Of a stretch of DNA of 64,000 nucleotides, positions 50,901 to 58,815 are shown one piece after another; the first letter of the stretch is position 1, and each line of letters opens with the position of its first letter. A program made the translations under genes and the position numbers. The notes beneath the pieces are model-generated. The model did no database searches. It was not told the DNA's origin and saw only the letters and a program-made list of their open reading frames with translations. Source of the DNA: Petrosia ficiformis (taxonomy: Eukaryota; Porifera; Demospongiae; Haplosclerida; Petrosiidae); NCBI GenBank assembly GCA_947044365.1, contig OX345650.1:1496173-1560172 (forward strand), in the 5' to 3' direction.

Positions 50901-53900
50901 AAGATGCTATTGAAACATTTCACCACAATGAAAATGATTGATTTTATGCATTCGTTTGGAATTTACTTTCTCACAGGCACTGAGGGGCCAGACGAAACAG
51001 AGACCCACATGGAATTGCTGTTTGGTCCTAAAAGAAGTAAACTGGAAGAAAAAACCTTTCCTGCTCGATTCTCTTTGATGATAGAAGATTTTAATCGCTA
51101 CATTGAAAGCGGAAACTCATTTGCTGAGGAGGTTTTCGGTCTTCCATTGTCAACTGATGTTTCCGTTAATCCAACTCTTTTTGAAAAAGCTGATGAATAC
51201 ATGCTTCACTGTGCGTTAGTTCCATTCAAATACTTCCGTCATTATCCAGATCACACAAAAGACACATTTAATGAAACTGCCACTCGAAAAATGTTGCAGT
51301 GGGTGGAAGTACGTCCAAAAGCATTTCAATTTCAACCATTACTTGCAAATAGCGTTCAGCAGTTTACCATCTGGCTTTCTTCAGTTGCTAACATGTTTCG
51401 TAAATATGCTCTTAAATCCAATACTCCAATAAATTTCACAATGTGTTGTTCGGATGCCATTGAATTTGCTGTACAATTGAAACAAGACGAACACAAACTA
51501 TTTGATGTAATTAATGCATCAAATTTGATAGATCACATTTCACCTCTTGCTGTTGTTGTATTTGCAACTCAGCTTCTCAAAGAAGCCGGTATACTTTTAA
51601 CAACCACATTACTACACAGTATACAAAGTGATAAAATTGGACAATACTTGGCTAAGTATTTCGGTTTTTCGATGGATATCCCGCTATCACTTTTGGGAAT
51701 ACGCTGTCTTGGTCAAGAAGGTCTATTTGCGGGTGAGGGCTTGATTCAACCTTTTCCAGCATATCGGAGTTTGTCTGATGTACTTTTGCGAATGATTTTC
51801 CCACTCATCAAGTATATACTTCCAATGAGCTTGTTATGGCAAAAAGTAAAGGCAATGCCACTTGTAGTGAATTCCTTGAAAGAGTCTTCACTGTTTACAC
51901 GATCACTGTACAGTTGTATTAGACTTGCTACTCTTATGTTTCTTGATGAAAAAGCTCAAAGAAGCGAGTCTGGAATGTGTTCACACACAGCAATGATGGC
52001 TGTATCTCTGTTCATTCAGCAGCTAAGTTCAGAGTCACCCCATGGTAAATATGAATTTTGGGAAGGTTTATGTTCACTTCTCAAAAGCGACTCAGCAATG
52101 AAACGATATTTACTTCATCTACAGTGCCAGGCCTTCCTAATGAATATTCATATGCATATAACGGTCACAGCTTCTGATTGTCCAATGTGCAACAGCGAAT
52201 CGATAAATGAATATTTTCAGCAGTTTTCTGTTGTCTTTAACCCATCTAGTGAACAAGGTGGTTGCTCGCCTGTTTTTTTAGCCTATCTTCATCCGAGTGA
52301 CTCCGAATTTTCCATTGACATGACCAACAAAGTGCATATTTTTGATTCAAATTGGTGCCATTTGGTTGAAGCAGGCTTGAAAATGGACATTCTACTACCT
52401 CGAACAGTAATTGACCCCACAGAATACAGCATCACAATCGTTCGTTATGATATTTCTCAACCCCCTAATAATGGATTTATTGGTTCCAAAGTTGTAACGG
52501 TTCCCCTCTCTAGCCTAATACCCCTTAACATAGTTCCAGCAATTCCACCAGATTATTCCACCATATCAGCTTCTCCTAAAACCTCTTTCGGAACTCTTGT
52601 CTTTTATGAACGCCAAGAGTCCCAATACAGTGCTCAAATAAGTCTGACAGAGAACGTGATGCTTGAACTTGAGAAGGGGAATTCTCTTGATACAACAATA
52701 ATATCAGATTCGTCATTTGAAATTACCTGCAACACACTTAAGTTTTTACTCACTTTCCACAGCCCCATTGATTACTCTAAAATCAAAGTTAATCTTTCAA
52801 GGAAAAAAATGTTGGTGAAAGTTCAGGCTCCCTGTAAAACATACAGCTTATTAACAAGTGAGCAGACTCCATTGTTTCTAGTAAATCCCGAGAACAAGAT
52901 AGCAATGCCAACAATCGATGTCGGTGAATTCTTACTAAAACATAGTGGTAGTGTCCAAATGACAAATGAAGAACGAAAATTCATGTCCAGATACAACGAC
53001 GAAAAAGCGGCAATGACACCAATCATTATTGCTAAAAAACAGATTATGGCTTTCTTTCAAACTCGCAATAACAATTATTTTCGTTTAACAGCTAGTGATC
53101 GAAACACTTGCTATGGTCTAATTATCATTCATCATCGAGCATTTGATATACAGAATCAAACAGCCTGTCTTGACCTTTCATACTACATACCAGGTAAAAG
53201 TATCGTTTCTGGTCGAATTTATGATAAAGTTTATCTTTTGTGGGGAAATATGATTGTACGTCAGAGTGATTTTGAAATTGAAGCTAATGTTCTTGTCGAT
53301 AAAGAAGAAGTACCTTATCTGCAAAAGATCTTTGATTCCTTTTATAAACGTACCCGACAGCCTACAAAGCAACCCCTGGCAAATTATGGATTACACAAAT
53401 ACTTCAAACGAGCTGTATTATATCATTTGCACTTTGATTATGAAACACCTCAGGAACGGATGGCGATCGACACTGAGCCGACAAGTTCTCTATTACCAGA
53501 AGATGAGGAACCTCCAGTACCTTCATCTGACAAATTGTGCACCTATTGCAGGTTGAAGCTTTCAAAAGTTATGACTTGTTCTGGCTGTCGCAATGTAAGC
53601 TATTGTGGGATAGAATGTCAAAAAAAGCATTGGAAAGTTCACAAGTCATATTGTCGTAATGGTAGCAAGGCAGAATCAATAGGCACGTCAGCTGTGGATA
53701 TTACCTGTGGAGGTTGTGGCAGGGTGTCTGTAAATTTAAAAAAGTGCACACAATGCGAAACAGTAAAGTACTGCTCCAAAGAATGTCAACGTAAAGACTG
53801 GATAAAACATAAGACATCATGTACTAAACATTACTAAACATTGAGAATCAATTAACTACATTGTTTTAAGTTATTGTTATTATATTTATTGATTATTATT

Positions 53901-56900
53901 GTTATGCCATTTCCAATAAATATTCATTATTGTCCATTTCTTAATATTTGAATTTTAACTACGGTACTAGGGTATTTTAAGAAACGTTGTCCATAATTAC
54001 TTTGAACTTAACAGCCAATGATGAATTCAGGATTGTCAACCTAGATCAACATTACATACTACAGATAATAAATAAATTAAGGCTGGTTCACAAAATGATG
54101 CAACCCTTGTTGTGATTAAAATTCTGAAAACTGATTAGTCAAACGCAACACAGCTGACACAAAGATAGAATCAGATCTTATTCTTGCGTTACGTTGCGTC
54201 TGACGGCATTAAAAGAAGTGCATCATTTTCACAATTCAACACATTTACGTAACGCAAGGCCTTGCGTCATATTGTGAACCAGCCTTAAAAGTCATTCATG
54301 TTCACCTATACCTCAGAAATGTTTGGAATGACTTACAATTGTTTTATCTTCTCCTTTTTCATCTAATTATCTTTCCTGTTCTTTTTTTGTGTATGTCAAA
54401 TTTCAATCCACAGAAAATCAAATTATTTTCTTCATCTAGTTATCTTCAATATGGAGCTGATATAATTACTACTGCTTCTTATCAAGCAAGTGTAGAGGGA
54501 TTTTGTAAACATCTCAAAGTACCTCCGAGTGAAGCTCTTCGTCTTATTGGTCAGAGCGTATCCATAGCACACAAAGCGAAAGAGTCATTCTTAAAGCAAT
54601 TAAAGGTGAACAGTATTATGTATCGAGACAAGATGTATTTTAACACTCTGGTTATATTTTCCATGCTTGTATATTATAATCCGTAAGTATCCAGTGTATG
54701 CTATATGTATTAGTTAAAGCACTGGTGCGAGTGCTGTATGGGAAATATAGCACGAGGAGTGTGGTCGAGAAGCTCATACAGCTTGAGGGGCATAGCTGCA
54801 TGAGTACTGTATGAGGCTTTGAGACCACACCCCCAGTGCTATTTTTTCCAGTACAGCACTAACAAAACCAGTGCGGTTTATAGTAGTTTGAATTGATGGA
54901 TGTTGCCAGCAATGGAGGTACTTGGTGGATTTTCACTAAACCTCAGGTAAGTGCGTTGTTTTCTAGTGCTGTGAACAACATCCGGAAAATATAGAACAGG
55001 ATATGGTACTATGTGCTATATATGGAAAATATAGAACTATTGGTACCTTTGATGTTAGGTATCATAGTACTATAAATGTAGATTCTTTCTTGAGATAGGT
55101 AATAGTTGATTTTATGTTATATACACCACACTGTAAAGCACAGATTATAACGGGACTGCTGCAAAGAAAATTATTTTTCTTGGTAATGAATAACAATTGT
55201 ACATTAGTTACAGAACCGATGTGTTCCTATGATAGCAGGATCTGTTGGTCCTTATGGAGCATTTCTTCATGATGGCTCAGAATATGATGGAAGATATATC
55301 GATACCATGTCTAAAGAGGTGTGCGTGTGTGTGTGTGTTAGTGTTGTTTTAGTAAACCCTTTTTAGTAAGGCATTGTGACTTTTAGTTAACTAAACTATA
55401 ACTAAATACAGGTCTACTGCAATAACTAATAACTATAACTAACTAAAATGAAATTTGGCCAGCACTTTTAGTTAGTTTACCTAAACAAAAATCCTTTTAG
55501 TAAGCCTAATACTACCTTAGTTAATCTATAGCCAAACTAAGATACTATAACTATAACTAAAAGTGGCCATTACTATCAAATTAAAACAACACTAGTCTCT
55601 GTGTGGACGTGTGTGATCATAGTTTCTATTAACCACAGACCATAAAGGAATGGCATAGACCCAGAGTTAGTAAACTAGTAGAATCAGTAGTTGATTTTCT
55701 TGCAATTGAGACGATTCCTTCTTTAGTAAGTTCAAACACTTGAGATATATTGTATACTACTGTTTATATATGTTCGTGCAATCTGAGAATTTGCGCAACC
55801 TACACATTGTGTAAATTTCTGATTGCATGGAACATGTAATATTGTAAAAATGGGTCGATAATTTAATATGAGCAATGTATTTTTAAGTTTGCACAGAAAC
55901 TCAATACAGTCTGGTACAAAGGTAGAAGATATGTCTAAGTTATAAATACTAACAATAGTGAGTTAGTTTGGTCAATTAAAATGAATAATGGACACTTTTT
56001 GCTAGTAACTAAAACCCTTTCAGTAAGCCTAATATGAGAAACTATAACTGAATGTGGTCATTTGTCAAACCAAACTATACTAGTATTGATGCAGTCAAGC
56101 CATTTTATCTGTAATTCAAGTCAATACTGAAAATATGATTTTCTTTCATTAGAAAGAGGCTGTATGTATTGTTGAGTTACTGAAGGAGTTTCCTTCTGCT
56201 AAAGCTTGGGTCTCATTCAGTTGCAAGGTATATTAAATGTATAGTTATCATAAACATTATGTATTATTACTGACTCTTCATAATAATTTATCAAGGTCAT
56301 TCACATTCACCTCCGAAAAAAGTGCTCATAACTTTAATTTTGAAGGACAAACTATCTTTTTACATACAATATTTTCATGTAATTATCCTTCCCATCCTTT
56401 TTTGTGTATGTCAAATTTTAATCCATTACTTCATTATTGAGTTACAGTATAATCATGTATTAACCTTATGACATTAAACTATACACTATATTACATATAA
56501 AGTCATCAAAGCAGGTCATCTTGGATCACCTAATGAACAAGGTCAAATCCATCCATTGCTTCATTATTGAGTTACATTATAATTATATTAACCTTATGAT
56601 ATTAAACTATACTTCATTGAATCCTAATTTTGAGGACATCATGAATGTAAATATACTTTATAATTAACAATAACAATTTCATAACCATACCTTCACCAGC
56701 CATTACATCAAACATTGTATACATGTCTTGTCTGCTAATTAATCCATCTTCATGTATATAAAAAATTTGAAATACTTAAAAAATTAATATCAGCTTTGGC
56801 TAAAAGATGACACCATATATACATGTGTAAATGTATTATTTATTGTAGTGTCAAAATATTTCCTTTATAGACATAACTTATGAGATGTTTTGCTGTTTTT

Positions 56901-58341
56901 AGGATGGACTGCATACTTGTCATGGCGAAATATTTTCAGATGTTGTTTCCATAGTTAGTCAATTTGGTCAGGTGATAGCTGTTGGTATCAACTGTACACC
57001 TCCTCAGTATTTTGAGGTAAGGGAATGATAACAGTAGATGTGCAAATCAAATCTACCTCAAAGCATATTAATTCTTAATGTAAAACTATAATCATTGGAC
57101 TAGGCATGTACCATGTTTCCACTTACCGTTATAAGCCACACCCACAATTTAAAATTTTATTACAAAATGCACATCCATCACAAATTGCTAAAATTGTCGT
57201 GATAACACAGATACATACCAATGTATAAGTTTATGTCCTAACACAGATTTAATAGTAGTCAGCTAACCTCATGCAAAATTCACCTCTCTCTACAGGACAT
57301 TCTTAATGGGTGTGTTGGAATCACTTCAAAGCCATTTGTAATATATCCAAATAGTGGAGAAGAGTGGATTAGTGGTACAGGGTAAGTAATGACATTATCT
57401 GAACTTCTTTTAATTAGAATCTTCATTCATAGTTGGTATGGAGAGAAAAAAATATCTCAAAACTTTTTCACAGAGTGTGTACAAAAAGGAGCCAGAATCA
57501 TAGGTATGAACCACTACAGTACAGTGTCACTATATGTATACATAACCAGAGTGTTTGAAGCACCATTACTGTTATCATAATTACCCTCACCGTGAAGTGT
57601 ATGTGGAAGGGTATGGTAATCATATTGTGTGTCTGTGTGAGTGTGTGTGTGTGTGTGTGTCTGTTCGCAAATTTCTAAGCATTGGTAGCTCAAATGAGCT
57701 ACTGGCAGACTTCATTATTACCAGTTACAGCATTTTGAGATATTTATTAATTGTCTGGACCTAATAAAACTGAAAATTTAATTTTGCTTTGCAGCACGCT
57801 GTCTGCACCATTAATAAAATACCTCACTACTTCTTACAAGCTTGCTAGAGATAGGTTTGCACTAAATGTCATCCATGTTCACCTTGACCACAGAAATAAC
57901 TTTAGTTTAGAATGACCAACAATCTTTTTACTTTCACCATTTTCACATAATTATCCATCCCGTTCTTTTTTATGTATGTAAAATTTCAATCCATTGCTTC
58001 ATTATTGAGTTACAGTATAATCATGTATTAACCTTATGACATTACTCTATAACACTTAAGTTATTGAATTACAGTATAATCATATATTATATACTATATT
58101 ACATATAAAGTCATATTGCACTGTTTGGTTAATTACTGCATAATATTGCAAACTGTCTACACTTGTCAGCTTGTTTAAATGTCAACTTGGTTATGTAACA
58201 TTTTAAAAAGCAAACTCATTTGTCACACATTCATAAACATTAGTGATATTTTAATTTTTATGGTATATAGGTGGATGTTGTCGAATCACACCTGAAGATA
58301 TTTCAAACATCAGAACAAATCTCAAACATTTATTGAAATAG
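44963..58341 (+). CDS. HMT: Homocysteine S-methyltransferase (MmuM-like), 312 aa, 10 exons
   Basis: Zinc enzyme that methylates homocysteine to methionine, using S-methylmethionine or SAM as donor in characterised relatives. Exons: 44963-45043, 45105-45172, 54440-54605, 55214-55318, 55639-55725, 56153-56227, 56903-57016, 57296-57381, 57418-57503, 58271-58341; 939 nt, in frame. Landmarks: [16 protein letters not shown] near the N-terminus, [64 protein letters not shown] and [20 protein letters not shown]. Zinc ligands are Cys225, Cys292 and Cys293, the family pattern. ATG at 44963 gives [14 protein letters not shown], right for the family. The donor after exon 1 (ACG|GTCATT) is weak, yet both phase and homology require it. 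Intron 2 is 9,267 bp and hosts two whole genes on the same strand; intron 8 is only 36 bp. Confidence 0.95.
45544..49152 (+). CDS. DUF4470-like / double MYND zinc-finger protein A (1,202 aa, intronless)
   Basis: Large single-exon protein. Residues ~20-110 ([49 protein letters not shown]) match the DUF4470 N-terminal domain of metazoan and fungal MYND proteins. The long middle is largely helical with no motif I recognise. Two MYND zinc fingers end the protein: ~1105-1143 (CTYC...CSSC...[18 protein letters not shown]) and ~1161-1199 (CGGC...CTQC...[18 protein letters not shown]), each with the full C/H ligand set. MYND fingers bind proline-rich peptides, so an adaptor role is likely (inference). 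It lies entirely inside intron 2 of the methyltransferase gene. A TTTGTAG acceptor-like site 7 bp before the ATG suggests a spliced 5' leader. The 22-residue linker before the fingers is duplicated ([15 protein letters not shown] / [15 protein letters not shown]). Confidence 0.92.
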   Translation: MDRPPCPKHFTASRFIYSGEFRHYYAYGNTPAEDFLEHVSNESDPSVLLLGCGDIRSCFYTLWKNFDSACGHQNFNGIRFVLNDYCPAVLARNVLFIHLVLKLSVIPKQDHSKMKDMISAIWSIWYCHELLPDHCRILNEALSFLLPFCESVHRWEEARNPLRNLLKFYDSCTMENVCQMYSMWLSMLKGSGKLNSKWMKSEQKKMILKNFTQMQMIDFMHSFGIYFYTNTDDACETKTDMKLPFISESSKQDEKTFPPRFSLMMEEFNHYVESGSAFAEEVFCLPLSTDVSINPTLFEKANEYTLQSALVPFKCFRHYPDHTKDTFNETAPRKMLQWVEVDQKSFNKQPLLANSVQQFTIWLSSVATIFRKYALESNTPINFTMCCSDAVEFAVQLKQNKHKLFDVINASNLMDYVSPLALVVFATQLLNEAGTLLTTTFLHSVQSDNLKQYLNKYFGISMDILLSLWGIRCLGHEGLFASEGLVQPIPAYQNLSHLHLQMFFPLVKYIFPTCLLWRKVRAMPLVVNSLKESSMFTQSLHSCVRLATLMFLDQRVPTTDSGMCSHTAMMAVSLFIQQLSSESPHGKFEFWEGLCSLIKSDSAMKRYLLHLQCQAFLMNIHMHITVTASDCPMCNSESINEYFQQFSVVFNPSSEQGGCSPFFLAYVHPSDSKFSIDMTNKVHIFDSNCCHLVGAGLKMDILLPRTVIDPTEYSITIVRYISQPFAIGLIGSKVLTVTLSSLIPLTIVPSIPPDYSTISASPKTSFGTLVFYERQESQYSAQISLTENVMLELEKGNSLDTTTISDSSFEITCNTLKFLLSFHSPIDYSKIKIKFSRRRMLVIIQAPCKTYSLLTSEQTPLFLVNPENKIAIPTIGFSEFLLQHSGDVQFTDEERKIIKKYSEERSFMTPMIIAKKQIMALFQNHRSPYFHLTSGDRRTIYGLIFIHHRMFDVQNQTPCLDLSYYIPRTGIVPDIYDPVFILWSKMFASQSEFKIEINVRVDKDELPLLQKIFDTFSRRTRQPAEHPLAKFGLQQYFRRAVLYHLCCDYETPQNHLPIESMLSSSLFPKDKDPPITSSNKLCTEPTSSLLPEDKEPPVTSSDKSCTYCMVKLSKVMTCSSCHNVSYCGIECQRKHWKVHKSSCRNGDKAESIGTSAVDITCGGCGKASVNLRKCTQCKSIMYCSKECQRKDWIKHNTSCTKH
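49153..50288. other. Spacer between the two nested MYND genes
   Basis: Contains an F1 fragment (49417-49545) and a dead copy of methyltransferase exon 3 (49744-49963), both also found after gene B. The segment therefore duplicated as a unit. The remaining sequence has no coding signal. The promoter of gene B is not identifiable; homology to the upstream region of gene A stops at AGAATCAATGG. Confidence 0.6.
49744..49963 (+). pseudogene. Dead duplicate of methyltransferase exon 3
   Basis: CTTCAATATAGAGCTGATAT, ATAATTACTA, CTTATCAAGCA, GTGTAGAGGGTTTTG, TATCCATAGCACACAAAGTG and AAAGAGTCA occur in the same order as in functional exon 3 (54440-54605), offset by about 4.7 kb. The splice acceptor CTAG is destroyed, a stop (TAG in GTGTAGAGG) falls in the original frame, and extra sequence splits it, so it cannot serve as an exon. 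A perfect 17-bp palindrome (AAAACCCTCTACACATG, 49817-49853) has formed inside by inverted duplication. Confidence 0.8.
50289..53837 (+). CDS. DUF4470-like / double MYND zinc-finger protein B (1,182 aa, intronless)
   Basis: Tandem duplicate of protein A with the same layout: DUF4470-like N-terminus ([32 protein letters not shown]), long middle region, and MYND fingers at ~1084-1122 and ~1140-1178 with all zinc ligands kept. It has one copy of the linker before the fingers where A has two, which accounts for the 20-residue length difference. A 10-bp tandem duplication at the 3' end (ACTAAACATT twice) replaces the stop of A, giving TKHY. Identity to A is patchy: residues near 580-680 and 770-850 are almost unchanged while other blocks differ freely, suggesting gene conversion or uneven constraint. 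Nested in intron 2 of the methyltransferase gene, same strand. The frame is intact, so it should be functional. Confidence 0.92.
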   Translation: MDRPPCPKHFTASRFIYSGEFRHYYAYGNTPAEDFLEHVANESDPSVLLLGCGDILSCYYTLWRNFDSACGHRNFNGIRFVLNDYCPAVLARNVLFIHLVLKLSVIPKQDHSKMKDMISAIWSIWFCHELLPDHSRILNEALSFLLPFCESLHRWEQPSNPLRNLLKFYDSCTIEGIQQMYLMWLSLLKGPGKLDPEWMKSERKKMLLKHFTTMKMIDFMHSFGIYFLTGTEGPDETETHMELLFGPKRSKLEEKTFPARFSLMIEDFNRYIESGNSFAEEVFGLPLSTDVSVNPTLFEKADEYMLHCALVPFKYFRHYPDHTKDTFNETATRKMLQWVEVRPKAFQFQPLLANSVQQFTIWLSSVANMFRKYALKSNTPINFTMCCSDAIEFAVQLKQDEHKLFDVINASNLIDHISPLAVVVFATQLLKEAGILLTTTLLHSIQSDKIGQYLAKYFGFSMDIPLSLLGIRCLGQEGLFAGEGLIQPFPAYRSLSDVLLRMIFPLIKYILPMSLLWQKVKAMPLVVNSLKESSLFTRSLYSCIRLATLMFLDEKAQRSESGMCSHTAMMAVSLFIQQLSSESPHGKYEFWEGLCSLLKSDSAMKRYLLHLQCQAFLMNIHMHITVTASDCPMCNSESINEYFQQFSVVFNPSSEQGGCSPVFLAYLHPSDSEFSIDMTNKVHIFDSNWCHLVEAGLKMDILLPRTVIDPTEYSITIVRYDISQPPNNGFIGSKVVTVPLSSLIPLNIVPAIPPDYSTISASPKTSFGTLVFYERQESQYSAQISLTENVMLELEKGNSLDTTIISDSSFEITCNTLKFLLTFHSPIDYSKIKVNLSRKKMLVKVQAPCKTYSLLTSEQTPLFLVNPENKIAMPTIDVGEFLLKHSGSVQMTNEERKFMSRYNDEKAAMTPIIIAKKQIMAFFQTRNNNYFRLTASDRNTCYGLIIIHHRAFDIQNQTACLDLSYYIPGKSIVSGRIYDKVYLLWGNMIVRQSDFEIEANVLVDKEEVPYLQKIFDSFYKRTRQPTKQPLANYGLHKYFKRAVLYHLHFDYETPQERMAIDTEPTSSLLPEDEEPPVPSSDKLCTYCRLKLSKVMTCSGCRNVSYCGIECQKKHWKVHKSYCRNGSKAESIGTSAVDITCGGCGRVSVNLKKCTQCETVKYCSKECQRKDWIKHKTSCTKHY
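53915..53920 (+). terminator. Poly(A) signal of MYND gene B
   Basis: AATAAA 78 bp after the stop codon, followed by a T-rich stretch. Confidence 0.55.
54078..54287. mobile_element. 210-bp TIR element with TTAA flanks
   Basis: Ends TAAGGCTGGTTCACAAAATG and CATATTGTGAACCAGCCTTA are inverse. Both ends abut TTAA, which would fit a TTAA target-site duplication of piggyBac type (inference from the flank only). The inner part also contains an inverse pair (TTGCGTTACG / CGTAACGCAA). Non-coding. It is present after gene B but not after gene A, so it inserted after that duplication. Confidence 0.75.
54290..54415. repeat. Truncated F1 element beside methyltransferase exon 3
   Basis: AAGTCATTCATGTTCACCTA through TGTATGTCAAATTTCAATCC. 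It ends about 25 bp before the acceptor of exon 3. A matching fragment precedes the dead exon copy at 49417-49545. Confidence 0.7.
54718..54885. repeat. Palindromic foldback in methyltransferase intron 3
   Basis: AAGCACTGGTGCGAGTGCTG and ATAGCACGAGGAGTGTGGTC on the left are mirrored by GACCACACCCCCAGTGCTAT and CAGTACAGCACTAACAAAAC on the right; centre near ATAGCTGCATGAG. Imperfect arms of about 75 bp. Confidence 0.75.
55346..55597. repeat. TTTTAGTTA dispersed element (F5), full length
   Basis: TTAGTGTTGTTTTAGTAAAC at one end and CAAATTAAAACAACACTAGT at the other are inverse. The interior matches the units of the 14617-16715 satellite (TTTTAGTAAGGCATTG). In methyltransferase intron 4. Confidence 0.7.
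56293..56650. repeat. F1 element with internal duplication, methyltransferase intron 6
   Basis: AAGGTCATTCACATTCACCT at the start and GAGGACATCATGAATGTAAA at the end. The CCATTGCTTCATTATTGAGTTACA section occurs twice (near 56423 and 56553). Confidence 0.7.
57866..58112. repeat. F1 element, methyltransferase intron 9
   Basis: AATGTCATCCATGTTCACCT, TAACTTTAGTTTAGAATGAC, CATTGCTTCATTATTGAGTT, ending in TATATTACATATAAAGTCAT. Confidence 0.7.
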
Positions 58342-58815
58342 GTTTTTACATTGCTAATATATATAAATATATATATACAATTTGAGAAAACAAATGCTAA
58401 ACTCACTGAAAGAGGAATTTATCAAAGATGACTAGAAGGTATTGAGAAAGAGTGAAAGGAGATGAAAACTATATACAACTAGAAGTGGAGAGAATAGAGG
58501 TAACTATAACCTTGAAGAAATTTTTTAACGAGTAATATGATCATTATATAGCAACATTATTTATGATCTGGCATCACTCCACAACGTTGTCATCAAACAG
58601 CAAAACATACCATCAAGTGAGCCACCATCTTTGCAGATTGATCCGCACTGTACTGGGATCTGGAGCTGTACATGCTTTGCAATTTCCTATATATATATAC
58701 TATTAATTAACACCATGACTTCATACAAAGTGACACATCTTCAGAGAAATGAATTATTGTATATAGATTTGCAATATAAATTCATACACACACATAATTA
58801 TGCGTAAAAATTATT

